Below, in pieces: positions 18,290 to 27,023 of a DNA stretch of 64,000 nucleotides. Both the position numbers and the translations under genes were made by a program. Positions within the stretch are counted from its first letter, which is position 1. Each line of letters begins with the position of its first letter. A model generated the notes under the pieces. The model did no database searches, was not told the DNA's origin, and saw only the letters and a program-made list of their open reading frames with translations. Source of the stretch: Rhodobacteraceae bacterium Alg238-R152 (GTDB taxonomy: Bacteria > Pseudomonadota > Alphaproteobacteria > Rhodobacterales > Rhodobacteraceae); the NCBI GenBank assembly GCA_900537125.1, contig UNRJ01000002.1, forward strand, positions 372,001-436,000, written 5' to 3'.

Positions 18290-19256
18290 GCCCCGCGCGC
18301 AGGCAATCGTGGATGTGCAGCAGACCTTCAGGTGCGCCGTTGCCAGTAGGGTCGATCACAAACAGACAGGTGATCTTGTGCTGGTTCATGATGGCGACGG
18401 CTTCTTCGGCAAGGGAACCGGGGGCAATGGTCTGTGGCGCTGCGGTCATGACTTCGATGGCGGTGCGCTCCAGAAGGCCGTCCATGTGGCGGCGCAAATC
18501 CCCATCGGTAACAATGCCAAGCAGGGCACCTGAGTCATCGGCTACGCCGACAACGCCAAAGCCTTTTTGGCTGATTTCCAAAAGCGCGTCACTCATGGGG
18601 GTTTGCGCGTTGATCAGCGGCAAGGCGTCTCCAACGTGCATCAAATCTCGCACACGTGATAGCTGGGCACCAAGTTTGCCGCCGGGGTGAAATTCGCGGA
18701 AGTTTTCCGGCGTGAAACGGCGGTGCTCCATGAGAGCCACGGCGAGGGCATCGCCAAGCGCGAGAGTCATAGTGGTTGTAGTGGTTGGCACCACCCCGGT
18801 GCCACAGGCCTCCTCGGCTTTGGGCAAAATCAGACCCACATCGCTTTGTTTGATCAAGGTGCTGTCGGCGCGGCTGGCGACACCAATCAGCGGGATGTTG
18901 AAGCGGCGGGTGTAAGCCACGAGGTCCGCAAGCTCCGGGGTTTCGCCGGAGTTGGAGAGAACCAATGCGACATCGCCCTGGGCCATCATGCCAAGGTCGC
19001 CGTGGCTGGCCTCGGCAGGATGCACAAAGTGCGCGGGGGTGCCGGTGGAGGCAAGGGTGGCGGCAATTTTGCGGGCGATGTGGCCGGATTTTCCCATGCC
19101 GGAGATGATCACCCGGCCTTTGGCGGAGAGGAGGAGCGTAACGGCCTCGCCAAATTCCACGCCTAGGCTTTCCCCCAAAGCGGTGAGGGCGGCGGTTTCA
19201 ATGGAGATCACGCGGCGGGCGGTGTCCAGAAAGGTCTGCTTGTCAGCGTCCGTCAT
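18282..19256 (-). CDS. kdsD: arabinose-5-phosphate isomerase (KdsD/KpsF)
   Basis: Converts ribulose-5-phosphate to arabinose-5-phosphate, the first step of Kdo synthesis. An N-terminal SIS domain carries VIISGMGKSGHIARKIAATL (about residues 49-68) and LSNSGETPEL. Two C-terminal CBS domains follow from about residue 205 (LMHVGDALPLI and VMTAAPQTIAP). 324 residues matches the family. It starts 12 bases after the RNase D stop and overlaps lptC, so Kdo supply and LPS export are co-transcribed. Confidence 0.95.
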   Translation of the reverse strand: MTDADKQTFLDTARRVISIETAALTALGESLGVEFGEAVTLLLSAKGRVIISGMGKSGHIARKIAATLASTGTPAHFVHPAEASHGDLGMMAQGDVALVLSNSGETPELADLVAYTRRFNIPLIGVASRADSTLIKQSDVGLILPKAEEACGTGVVPTTTTTMTLALGDALAVALMEHRRFTPENFREFHPGGKLGAQLSRVRDLMHVGDALPLINAQTPMSDALLEISQKGFGVVGVADDSGALLGIVTDGDLRRHMDGLLERTAIEVMTAAPQTIAPGSLAEEAVAIMNQHKITCLFVIDPTGNGAPEGLLHIHDCLRAGLG

Positions 19257-19268
19257 GGGGCGGCTCCG

Positions 19269-19880
19269 TTAGTGTGCAAAGATGTCTTGTTCGGGCCAGC
19301 CGGCCAGATCAAGTTTGGCGCGGGTGGGCAGAAAGTCAAAGCAGGCTTGCGCCACTTCGGTGCGACCTTCGCGGGCAAGGCGCACGTTCAGCTTTTCGCG
19401 TAGGCCATGCAGGTACAAAACGTCTGAGGCGGCGTAGTCGAGTTGGGCGTCGGTGAGGGTTGCAGCTCCCCAGTCGCTCATTTGTTGGTGTTTGGACACG
19501 TCGACACTGAGTAATTCCTGCAACAGGTTTTTGAGGCCGTGGCGATCTGTGTAGGTGCGCACCAGCTTGGAGGCGATTTTGGTGCAATAGACCGGTGCGG
19601 TCAGCGCACCAAAGGCATTGTACATGGCGGCAATGTCAAAGCGCCCAAAGTGGAACAGCTTCAAGACTTTGGGGTCTTCGAGCATTTTGGTGAGGTTTGG
19701 CGCCTCGGTTTGGCCTTTGGCCACTTGCACGAGGTGGGCATTGCCGTCGCCGCCTGACATCTGAACCACACAGAGGCGGTCCCGATGAGGGTTCAGCCCC
19801 ATGGTTTCACAGTCAATCGCGACAACCGGGCCAAGGTCCAGGTCGTCAGGCAGGTCGTTTTGATACAGGAAATTTGCCAT
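19269..19880 (-). CDS. rnd: ribonuclease D-like 3'-5' exonuclease
   Basis: DEDD-family exonuclease expected to trim 3' ends of tRNA precursors. The exonuclease motifs are visible: VAIDCETMGL (Exo I), LFHFGRFDIAAMYNAFG (Exo II) and LDYAASDVLYLHGL (Exo III with the DEDDy tyrosine). At 203 residues it lacks the HRDC domains of classical RNase D, as is usual for the short alphaproteobacterial form. I start at MANFLYQNDLPDDL; the frame is open 30 bases further but without a better site. It begins the rnd-kdsD-lptCAB block. Confidence 0.9.
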   Translation of the reverse strand: MANFLYQNDLPDDLDLGPVVAIDCETMGLNPHRDRLCVVQMSGGDGNAHLVQVAKGQTEAPNLTKMLEDPKVLKLFHFGRFDIAAMYNAFGALTAPVYCTKIASKLVRTYTDRHGLKNLLQELLSVDVSKHQQMSDWGAATLTDAQLDYAASDVLYLHGLREKLNVRLAREGRTEVAQACFDFLPTRAKLDLAGWPEQDIFAH

Positions 19881-20040
19881 GTGTGCCTCTATGTCTCTGA
19901 TGACAAGCACTTACTGCTTTGCGTGGCGTGTTTCAATGTTCTACGGGGGATTGTTGGTATTCCGGCGCGGGGTTGGCCAGGACTGTGTGGTGATGGCGTT
20001 GCGTCTTTACGGGGATTGTATGACATTCTAAGTATCGGCG

Positions 20041-20799
20041 ATGGATTACACAGCGCCCAAAAACATCGATGAAAACCTACGTTTGTTGCTTGAAAGCCGG
20101 GGGCGTGAAGATGGCCCACGTGTGGAACGGTTTGAAGTGGATACGCAGGTGTTCTGGATCAAGCGGGTGGAGCAATTGAAATTGCGTTATCGCTTGCAAA
20201 AGGGTGACCCACGCAAGGCTTTTGAGCGAGAGCGGTTGGCGTATCACGAAATGAACGCGGTGCAGGCTCCGGTGCCTCAGTTGGTTGCTGAGGGGCAGGA
20301 TTTTCTGGTGTTGCCGGATTGTGGCCGGGATTTGCGGGAATTGATGAAGCACGACGCAGACACGGCGCGGCGAGACCAGATGTTGTTGGACGCCAGTGTG
20401 ATGCTGGCAACGTTTCACGGATTGGGTTTTGCGCATGGACGGCCCAGCCCCAAAGATATGTGTCAAGTCGGCGGGCAGATGTTGCTTTTGGATTTTGAAC
20501 GCTACACACCTCAGAACAACACGCCTATGGGCCAAGCGCGGGATTTGGTGGTGTTTGCGTTTAATGTTGCGGCACATTCGCCAAAGATGCGGGGCACGTT
20601 GCCTGAGGCGATGAGAGCCTACCGAGGCAAAGGAGATGAGGCAATTTGGCCCTTGGCGCAGCGCTGGTGCCGGTGGTTTCGGTGGGCTGATTGGGTGACC
20701 AAACCGTTGCAGAGCAGGCCTGAGGGGCGGTCCAAAGAGTTCAAAGCTATTCCGGTGGTGTTGGATTTGTTCTTAAGCGAGGACAAACCGCTGGTCTGA
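20041..20799 (+). CDS. LPS/Kdo-kinase-like protein with variant catalytic loop
   Basis: 252-residue protein with a small kinase-like fold, as in Kdo kinase KdkA, WaaP and BUD32. A candidate ATP-binding Lys sits in VFWIKRV (K41) and a hinge-like LVLPDCGRDL at 89-98. The catalytic loop reads HGRPSPKDM (132-140), where these families normally have HGD or HRD. LLLDFERY (148-155) corresponds to the metal-binding DF motif. Divergent from the rnd-kdsD-lpt unit, it may phosphorylate Kdo or heptose, but the missing loop Asp makes activity uncertain. No signal peptide is visible. Confidence 0.65.
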   Translation: MDYTAPKNIDENLRLLLESRGREDGPRVERFEVDTQVFWIKRVEQLKLRYRLQKGDPRKAFERERLAYHEMNAVQAPVPQLVAEGQDFLVLPDCGRDLRELMKHDADTARRDQMLLDASVMLATFHGLGFAHGRPSPKDMCQVGGQMLLLDFERYTPQNNTPMGQARDLVVFAFNVAAHSPKMRGTLPEAMRAYRGKGDEAIWPLAQRWCRWFRWADWVTKPLQSRPEGRSKEFKAIPVVLDLFLSEDKPLV

Positions 20800-20807
20800 G
20801 GTGCGGC

Positions 20808-21884
20808 TTAGGCTTGCGGCGTAATTGCGACAAGGTGGTTGTCCCATTGCAGGGGGTGCTGACGTTTTTCGGCTCTCAAACGGCCGGTGAGGCCGGTGCC
20901 GGTAGTCAGGTAAAAGCCGGTTGGCGCGGTGCTGATGCCGCAGACGTCTTCTAGTGTTTGGGAAACAAGAAACTCTCGTCTGTTGATCCAGAAGACTTGT
21001 GTCTGGTTGCCACGCGGCGAGGTGATGGCCACAAGCATCCCTTCACCACCGAAAGCAACGCTGCCGGCGTAGCCTTGCATTGCGCGATGGACGGCCTCGG
21101 GCGCGGACAGAAGGTGCGGAGTTTCACCGCGTTTGTGCAGCCCCAAAAGCGGCGGTGCTTCGGAATTGGACCCTTGCCATTGCATCGCGAAGGCGACCGT
21201 GCCGTCCTGACTCACGGCGAGGTGGCGAATGGAGTTTTTGTGCAGGCTTGCAGTCAACTCGATCTGTTCCAGTATTTCGCCAGTCAAACTGACGTAGCTC
21301 AGGTTGGGCATCATCACCGGGATATTGAGCTTGCTGCGGCCCATGTCGGGGTGGGTCTCGATGCCACCGTTGGCAACCACAAGGGTGTCACCGTTAGGCA
21401 TGAGTTTGAGGTCATGGGGGCCAACGCCTCCGGAAGAGAACTCGCCGATGCGGGTGTAGTTTTGGGTGACGTCCCAGAGGCCGATGATGCCTTCCCCGGC
21501 TTCATAGTCATTTTCGGACGTAAAAAGCATGGTGCCGTCTGCGGAGAACGTGCCGTGGCCGTAGAAGTGGCGCCCTTTTGGGGCGGTGAGGGTTTTTAGG
21601 ACCGCACCGTCGCGGCAATCCATGACCAAAGCAAAGGTGCCTGGGCGGCGGGCAAAGGCAACCGCTTCGGCGCGTTCGGGATGGGCCGCGGCGGCGTGAC
21701 CGCGGGCGGGCAAGGGGATGGTGAAGGTGATGTCGCCGGTCGTGGTGAGGCCTGCAAGAAGATAGGTGCCGTCAGGGGCGCGGGCGGCGGAGAGGTAATC
21801 TGGTGTGCCAACGCTGCTCCAACCCGCGCTGGGCAGCAGGCTGGTGGCGGCAAGGCCTGCGAGCATGCGGCGGCGGGTGACCAT
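20808..21884 (-). CDS. DUF1513 family exported protein
   Basis: 358-residue protein with a twin-arginine-like signal (VTRRRMLAGLAATSLLPSAGW) and a repetitive WD/beta-propeller-like body (FYGHGTFSADGTMLFTSEND, GVGPHDLKLMPNGDTLVVANGG). DUF1513 proteins accompany imelysin and di-haem proteins in iron-regulated operons; their biochemical role is unknown to me. ATG 21884 overlaps the stop of the upstream imelysin gene (TGATG). It is the last gene of the five-gene iron-type locus. Confidence 0.85.
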   Translation of the reverse strand: MVTRRRMLAGLAATSLLPSAGWSSVGTPDYLSAARAPDGTYLLAGLTTTGDITFTIPLPARGHAAAAHPERAEAVAFARRPGTFALVMDCRDGAVLKTLTAPKGRHFYGHGTFSADGTMLFTSENDYEAGEGIIGLWDVTQNYTRIGEFSSGGVGPHDLKLMPNGDTLVVANGGIETHPDMGRSKLNIPVMMPNLSYVSLTGEILEQIELTASLHKNSIRHLAVSQDGTVAFAMQWQGSNSEAPPLLGLHKRGETPHLLSAPEAVHRAMQGYAGSVAFGGEGMLVAITSPRGNQTQVFWINRREFLVSQTLEDVCGISTAPTGFYLTTGTGLTGRLRAEKRQHPLQWDNHLVAITPQA

Positions 21885-22900
21885 CAATCGCCGTCCAGCG
21901 CATTGAAGCCAGCGGTCACGTCGAGGGCTGGGCCAAGCTCTAACAAGACAAAGCTGCGAATGTTGCCGATGTATTGCTGTAGGATTTCGACGCGTAGGCG
22001 GCCCTGAATGTTGGCAACGTCAGCAAAGGTTGGGTCATCTTCCAACTCTGTGGCGTGTCCAAAGGCCAGAGAAAATGCTCCGTTGAGCGATTTGGCTGGA
22101 GTCGGTGTTTGTGCAGTGAGGATGCGCGCGAGTTGCTCCAAAGAGGTGAGCGATACTGTGATGTTTTGCAGGCTGCGTTCCGATCTGCGAGCTTCGGCGC
22201 GCAGGGGGCGCGGCTTGTCAAATGTGCCTAGCGGGCGTCCGAGGCGGGCCTCTTCGTTAAATTGCAGGCCGGTGTCCAGTGTTTTGAAAAGTTCGGCCAC
22301 TGCCGCGAGATCGGTGGTGTAAGGCCCATCTTTTGATGGGGTGCGCATGAGATCGGCGTAGCCGTTTTGCCAATCCGCCAGAATGGAGTTGGCATTGCGA
22401 TCGATGTCGTTGGTGACGGCCTGGATCAGCGTGCAGCGGTAAGCATCGCTGCCGAGGGTTTGGATGCGGTCGTCATAGAGCAGAAACTCCAGAGCAAAGA
22501 AGCCATGCGCGGCGATAGAGACCTCAGCGAAGGCCTCTGCGTCTAATACAGCGGGGTCTTCAGAAGTGATCAACTTGGAGAGAGATTTGGGCGTGAAGCC
22601 TTTGGTGTCAGGCCAGAAGGCGAGGGAGAAGGCGCGTTCTTCCTCTTCAGTGGGGCCAAACCGCAGATGGCTGACAGCCATCCATGCGTCAAAGCCCTCG
22701 TGATAAGCGGCGCGCAGGGCGACGGAGTCGCTGGCGCAGTCTTCTGCGGCGGTATTTTTGAGGGTGCCGGTGGCCTTGGTCAGAGTGGTGAAGCCCGGCA
22801 AGATGTGGTTGTCGACTGCTGTGTCCACCAGTGCAGCGGGATCCAGCGCCCATGCAGGTTGCGCAAGTAGGAGTGAGGTGGTCAGGGCAAGCAGGCGCAT
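21884..22900 (-). CDS. imelysin family protein (second copy, divergent)
   Basis: Periplasmic imelysin/EfeM-like helical protein of 338 residues with a Sec signal (MRLLALTTSLLLAQPAWA). The family metal-site motif GxHxxE reads GFFALEFLL here: the Glu is kept but the His is replaced by Phe, so the canonical site is altered. The 24.5-25.7 kb paralogue keeps the His. It lies two bases after the DUF1111 gene and overlaps the DUF1513 gene. Probably involved in iron or haem handling at the outer membrane or in the periplasm. Confidence 0.82.
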   Translation of the reverse strand: MRLLALTTSLLLAQPAWALDPAALVDTAVDNHILPGFTTLTKATGTLKNTAAEDCASDSVALRAAYHEGFDAWMAVSHLRFGPTEEEERAFSLAFWPDTKGFTPKSLSKLITSEDPAVLDAEAFAEVSIAAHGFFALEFLLYDDRIQTLGSDAYRCTLIQAVTNDIDRNANSILADWQNGYADLMRTPSKDGPYTTDLAAVAELFKTLDTGLQFNEEARLGRPLGTFDKPRPLRAEARRSERSLQNITVSLTSLEQLARILTAQTPTPAKSLNGAFSLAFGHATELEDDPTFADVANIQGRLRVEILQQYIGNIRSFVLLELGPALDVTAGFNALDGD

Positions 22901-22902
22901 GG

Positions 22903-24414
22903 TCAGAGACTTTCTAAGAAACGGATGAGTGCGGCACGGTCATCAGGTTGCATGGTGACCACGGTGTCTCTCATAGCTTGCGCTTCTCCACCGTGCCAGA
23001 GGATGGCTTCGAGGAGATTGCGGGCGCGACCGTCGTGCAGGAATTGCGAGTGGCCGGAGACTTGATTGGTGAGGCCGATGCCCCACAGCGGAGGCGTGCG
23101 CCATTCCTGACCGGTGGCGCGGCCTTCGGGGCGGTTGTCCGCTAGATCCGGTCCCATGTTGTGCAGCAGCATGTCGGTGTAAGGCCAGATCAGTTGGAAG
23201 CTTTGGGCGGGCTGGTCTTTTAGCCGGTGGGTCACAAAAGACGGCGTGTGGCAGGAGGCGCAACCGGTGATGTGGAAAATTTCCTTGCCGCGCAGCACCT
23301 CGGGGTCATCCACGTCGCGGCGGGCGGGTACGGCGAGATTGGCGCTGTAGAAGGTCACAAGATCGAGGCCGGTTTCATCGACTTCATAAACGCGAACGTC
23401 CCCTTCGCCGTGCGGACTGTTGATGCAGTCGACCTGTGCGGTGGTGCAGTCGCCATGGCCTGCCTCAAACAGAGGGGTGGAGATGCCGATGTCGGCGGCA
23501 AAGGCCGCGGCGGATTGTTGGCGCAGAGTTGGGGCACCCGCCTTGAGGCCAAACCGGCCCAGCATGGGGCGTTGGTATTCAACCGACCATGTGATGTTGG
23601 GGCGACCGGAGATGCCATCGCCGTTTGCGTCGTCGGGATCAGCGTTTGCAAGGATGTCATCGGCGGGGATGGCGTCCAGCAAGCCGAGGCCAATCATTTG
23701 CGGGGCGACGCGGGGGCTGAGCATCACGTCGGGGCGCAGCGACCCATAGCCGAGGGCTTGTAAGGCGTAAGTTGGGCGCCGCAGGGATGCGGTTTCTCCG
23801 CCGGAAAGTGGCACGTCGATCTCGTCAAATGTGACCTCGATGCGGGCTTCGGCGGGATGACCAGGCAGGCTGAAGTCTTGGATTTGACTGCCGTAGGTCG
23901 GCTCTGGGCGGGTGGCGAGGTAGTCCTCGATTTGATGGATTTGGTCGCTCTGTTCGCCGGGGACGGCCAGTTTGATCGCCAGTGATAGCGCGTCGTCTTC
24001 GGGACTATCGGGGGCATGGCCGCGTCCAGCGCGTTGATGGCAGCCAAGGCAGTTGCGGGCGTTGTAAAGCGGACCAAGGCCGTCAGAGGCGAGCGTGGAG
24101 CTTGGGGAGGAGACCCAGAGTTTGTCAAACATCGCTTCACCCATGCGGAAGGTGAGGCCATCTTCTTTGCTCAGGTTGGCAGAAGGCTGTTTGAAGGCAA
24201 ACGCGTCGGAACGGGCCGGGACGGTGGCTGCCCCGCCGGGGTGCGACTCGAATTTTTGCGGTTGGGAAAAATCGGCTGGGGCGGCAGTGGCGCCTTGGAT
24301 GCGCTGAGTCTCGACGTCGGTACGGGGCACAACGTTGAGGTGGCGGTCGTCTAGTGCTTGGACGTAAGTGCCAGCAACGAGAGCGCAAAAGACCGTGGCG
24401 GAGGAAAGTCGCAT
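22903..24414 (-). CDS. di-haem oxidoreductase (DUF1111, thiol-oxidoreductase-like)
   Basis: Exported c-type cytochrome of 503 residues. After a signal peptide (MRLSSATVFCALVAGTYVQA) there are two haem-binding CxxCH motifs: NCLGCHQRAG near residue 120 and GCASCHTPS near residue 390. The family is annotated as putative thiol oxidoreductase and recurs beside imelysins; a function in redox-assisted iron uptake is inference. It starts 75 bases after the first imelysin gene, across a stable hairpin, and lies two bases before the second imelysin gene. Confidence 0.87.
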   Translation of the reverse strand: MRLSSATVFCALVAGTYVQALDDRHLNVVPRTDVETQRIQGATAAPADFSQPQKFESHPGGAATVPARSDAFAFKQPSANLSKEDGLTFRMGEAMFDKLWVSSPSSTLASDGLGPLYNARNCLGCHQRAGRGHAPDSPEDDALSLAIKLAVPGEQSDQIHQIEDYLATRPEPTYGSQIQDFSLPGHPAEARIEVTFDEIDVPLSGGETASLRRPTYALQALGYGSLRPDVMLSPRVAPQMIGLGLLDAIPADDILANADPDDANGDGISGRPNITWSVEYQRPMLGRFGLKAGAPTLRQQSAAAFAADIGISTPLFEAGHGDCTTAQVDCINSPHGEGDVRVYEVDETGLDLVTFYSANLAVPARRDVDDPEVLRGKEIFHITGCASCHTPSFVTHRLKDQPAQSFQLIWPYTDMLLHNMGPDLADNRPEGRATGQEWRTPPLWGIGLTNQVSGHSQFLHDGRARNLLEAILWHGGEAQAMRDTVVTMQPDDRAALIRFLESL

Positions 24415-24436
24415 TGGCGGGGCCTTGAAGTGAATA

Positions 24437-24462
24437 GAGGGGCGGCGGGATGGCCGCCTCTC
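24437..24462 (-). terminator. intercistronic hairpin between imelysin and DUF1111 genes
   Basis: GAGGGGCGGC and GCCGCCTCTC form a 10-base stem with one mismatch and a 6-base loop. No U-run follows on the minus strand, so partial attenuation or mRNA stabilisation, giving more imelysin than downstream products, is more likely than full termination. Confidence 0.5.
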
Positions 24463-24489
24463 AGATGTCTTACGTCAGTGACGTCGGTA

Positions 24490-25749
24490 TTAGTGGAACA
24501 CAGCGTCCGGGTTGTCGAGGCTGTCGGAGCCTTCAAACGCCAGGTTGTCCAGACCAAGAGCAGTCACGGCGGCTTCGATGGATTTGGTTTGATCCACCAG
24601 ACCGTCTACGCCCCCCATGACCAGCGCTTCGCCAGCTGTGTTACCGCGCTCCAGCATTTGGTCGTAGGAGAAACCTGCCTCGGCGGCGGTTTTGATGCGG
24701 CCCAGCGACATCATGGTGGTGGAGAGCTTGGCTTGCAGCTCTGCATCCAGATCAGCGTTCACTTCGGACACGAGATCAGACACGGATGGGCCGGATACAA
24801 GGGAACCGTCCACACGCACGTATTCGCCAAGGTAAACGTTCTGGATGCCCAGGCCGTCGTAGTAGTGGCTGTTGTGGGTGTTGTCGGAGAAGCAATCGTG
24901 CTCTTCTTCTGGATCGTTTAGAAGCAGGCCAAGGCGCATGCGCTCACCAGCTTGCTCGCCGTAGGACAGGGAGCCCATTCCGGTCAGGATGGCCACGATG
25001 CCAGCGTCCGCGTTGCCGGTAACTGTTGCCCGGGCTTCGCCGTCTGTGGACCACTGAGCAGCCATGAACTCCAGATCGGAGACCAGCAGGTCAGTGGCGG
25101 CTTTCAGGTAGGCGCCACGGCGGTCACAGTTGTCACTGGTGCAGGCATCGCCCGCTGCGAAATCTGTCCAAGGGCGGTCACCGGCGCCGTGGTTGTGGCC
25201 GTTCATGTCCTGGCCCCAGAGCAGGAATTCAATGGCGTGGTAGCCGGTGGCCACGTTGGCTTCAACGCCGTCAGCTTCGTGCAGGCTTTCCAGCAGGGCT
25301 GGGGTGATCTCTGCAGCGTCTACAGTTGTGCCTGACACTTCAAACGAAGGGGTGGCAATCACGTTCAGCGCGGCCAGCGGGTTTTCGTCAGATGGGCCGC
25401 CGTAAGCAGCGTCCACATAGTCGATCAGGCCTTCGTCCAGCGGCCAGGCGTTCACTTTGCCTTCCCAGTCATCCACAGCGGCATTGCCAAAGCGGTACAC
25501 TTCGGTCTGCTGATACGGCACGCGGGAGGCTAGCCATGCGCCTTGTGCGTTGTGCAGCGCTTCGGCGGATGGGTTTTCGATCAGCGCGTTCACAGCTGCC
25601 TGTAGTGTTTTGGCGGTGATCAGGCTGTCTTCGTATTTGGCGGCTGCAATGTCAGCGTAGTTGGCAACAACATCCGCTTTGTTGGCGGCAAAAGCCGGGG
25701 CGGTCAGTGCGAGCACAGCCGCAGAAGTGGTCAAAAATGTACGAGTCAT
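24490..25749 (-). CDS. imelysin family iron-regulated periplasmic protein (IrpA-like)
   Basis: 419 residues with a signal peptide (MTRTFLTTSAAVLALTAPAFA) and two imelysin-type helical repeats. The metal-site motif GYHAIEFLLWGQD (GxHxxE) is intact. A second half begins near residue 230. I start at MTRTFL because it gives a clean signal peptide; the frame is open 60 bases further up, through the operator-like site. Upstream lies a copy of the TGACTA-N-TTTTGTC motif also found before the di-haem peroxidase. Likely a periplasmic iron- or haem-binding protein. Confidence 0.88.
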   Translation of the reverse strand: MTRTFLTTSAAVLALTAPAFAANKADVVANYADIAAAKYEDSLITAKTLQAAVNALIENPSAEALHNAQGAWLASRVPYQQTEVYRFGNAAVDDWEGKVNAWPLDEGLIDYVDAAYGGPSDENPLAALNVIATPSFEVSGTTVDAAEITPALLESLHEADGVEANVATGYHAIEFLLWGQDMNGHNHGAGDRPWTDFAAGDACTSDNCDRRGAYLKAATDLLVSDLEFMAAQWSTDGEARATVTGNADAGIVAILTGMGSLSYGEQAGERMRLGLLLNDPEEEHDCFSDNTHNSHYYDGLGIQNVYLGEYVRVDGSLVSGPSVSDLVSEVNADLDAELQAKLSTTMMSLGRIKTAAEAGFSYDQMLERGNTAGEALVMGGVDGLVDQTKSIEAAVTALGLDNLAFEGSDSLDNPDAVFH

Positions 25750-25784
25750 GGAATCCGGTCCCTGTTGAGAATTGCGGGCATAAC

Positions 25785-25799
25785 TGACTACTTTTGTCG
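25785..25799. promoter_or_regulatory. operator-like site upstream of imelysin gene
   Basis: TGACTACTTTTGTCG, 36 bases upstream of the imelysin ATG. It matches the site at 27025-27039 in 13 of 15 positions. Its TGAC...GTC(A) symmetry is the style of iron-responsive boxes reported for Rhodobacterales. Regulator identity is inference. Confidence 0.55.
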
Positions 25800-25830
25800 A
25801 CTTCGTCAATCCTTATTAATTTTGTATGTT

Positions 25831-25861
25831 TTTGAGTGCGACGGAATGCCTCGCACTCAAA
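25831..25861. repeat. 11-bp perfect inverted repeat between peroxidase and imelysin genes
   Basis: TTTGAGTGCGA and TCGCACTCAAA flank a 9-base loop, just after the peroxidase stop. On the minus strand it is followed by an A-rich, not U-rich, stretch, so it is not a classical terminator; it could protect the upstream message 3' end. Confidence 0.6.
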
Positions 25862-25880
25862 GAGGTGCCGAAAATAGACC

Positions 25881-27008
25881 TTATTGCGCGTCGAGCAGGT
25901 GTTCGTAGCGCGCATCGGTCAGGGTCTTGAGGAAGGCGACAATGGCATCGACACGCTGATCATCGAGTGCTGGGCCGTGCGTTAGCTCTTCAAATGCCAA
26001 GGTTGCAGGCACGGCAGGCATGCGGAAGGTTTTTCCGGTTTCCGGGTTGGTGCGGCGCGCGGGATCGGTGGTGTTAAATTGGTTGTAGAACAACACAACG
26101 GTGCGCAGATCTTCAAACACACCGTTGTGCATATAGGGTCCGGTGACGGCCACATTGCGCAAGGTGGGGGTTTTGAATTTGCCGCGCAGGGTGGGGTTGC
26201 TGTCCATGTCAGGATGGGCCGAAAGGCCGACGTCCACGGTGCCAAATTTCACGCCGTTGAGGTCGCGCAGGGCCAGGTTTTCCGGCACCCCAATGTTGTG
26301 GTGTTCATAGTTGGTGAAGGTTTCCTGCGGGTCCATCGCGTTAGTGCCCAGCTGGTGGCACAGGTTGCAGTTGGTGAACTGCTCAGAGAAAAACAGCACC
26401 CGGCCGAGATCCTCTTCACGGGTGAGCTCGACTTCGCCTCGCAAGAAGCGGTCATATTTGCTGTCAAACGGCGCAAAAACCTCAGTGCGCTCAAAGGCGG
26501 CGATGGCGTCGGTCATGGCAGTGTAGCCGGTTTTTGGATCACTGAGCACCTCAGTGTCAAACAAGGCAGGGAAGGCTTGGGTATAGATCGGGTCTTCCAG
26601 AATGCGGGCGATCACGGTGGCTTCGTCAGCCATGCCCATCTCAATGGGGTTCAATGGTGGCCCGCCAGCTTGGTCTTCTAGGCGGTTGGCGCGGCCATCC
26701 CAGAATTGGCCCCCGGCCCAAATGCCGTCGGCGTTTTTGTGGAACTCTGGTGTGAAGGCCGCATAGGCGGCGCTGGGCGCGTTGCGATCGCCAAGCGACT
26801 CGCCGTCATCCCCAATGGAGGCCATCCCGCGGGGATCGGCAAAGCCGCGCTCTGGATCGTGGCAGGTGGCGCAGGATTGGGTGCGGTTGGCCGATAGGTT
26901 CACATCAAAGAACAGGCGTTCACCGAGGGCTTCCAAAGTGGTGGGGACGTCTTCCGCCAAAACTGGCGAGGAGGCGAGCACACATGCAATAGCGAGAGAG
27001 CGATACAT
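25881..27008 (-). CDS. di-haem cytochrome c peroxidase (MauG/CcpA family)
   Basis: Periplasmic c-type cytochrome of 375 residues with signal peptide (MYRSLAIACVLASSPVLA). Two haem motifs, SCATCHDPERGFADP near residue 47 and NCNLCHQLGT near residue 215, and the conserved PTLRNVAVTGPYMHNG segment identify the bacterial di-haem peroxidase/MauG family. In this position it probably oxidises metal or an organic cofactor rather than serving general peroxide defence; that is inference from neighbours. An operator-like palindrome begins only 16 bases upstream of the ATG. It is first in the iron-type locus. Confidence 0.9.
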   Translation of the reverse strand: MYRSLAIACVLASSPVLAEDVPTTLEALGERLFFDVNLSANRTQSCATCHDPERGFADPRGMASIGDDGESLGDRNAPSAAYAAFTPEFHKNADGIWAGGQFWDGRANRLEDQAGGPPLNPIEMGMADEATVIARILEDPIYTQAFPALFDTEVLSDPKTGYTAMTDAIAAFERTEVFAPFDSKYDRFLRGEVELTREEDLGRVLFFSEQFTNCNLCHQLGTNAMDPQETFTNYEHHNIGVPENLALRDLNGVKFGTVDVGLSAHPDMDSNPTLRGKFKTPTLRNVAVTGPYMHNGVFEDLRTVVLFYNQFNTTDPARRTNPETGKTFRMPAVPATLAFEELTHGPALDDQRVDAIVAFLKTLTDARYEHLLDAQ

Positions 27009-27023
27009 TGGGGTGTCTCTTTT

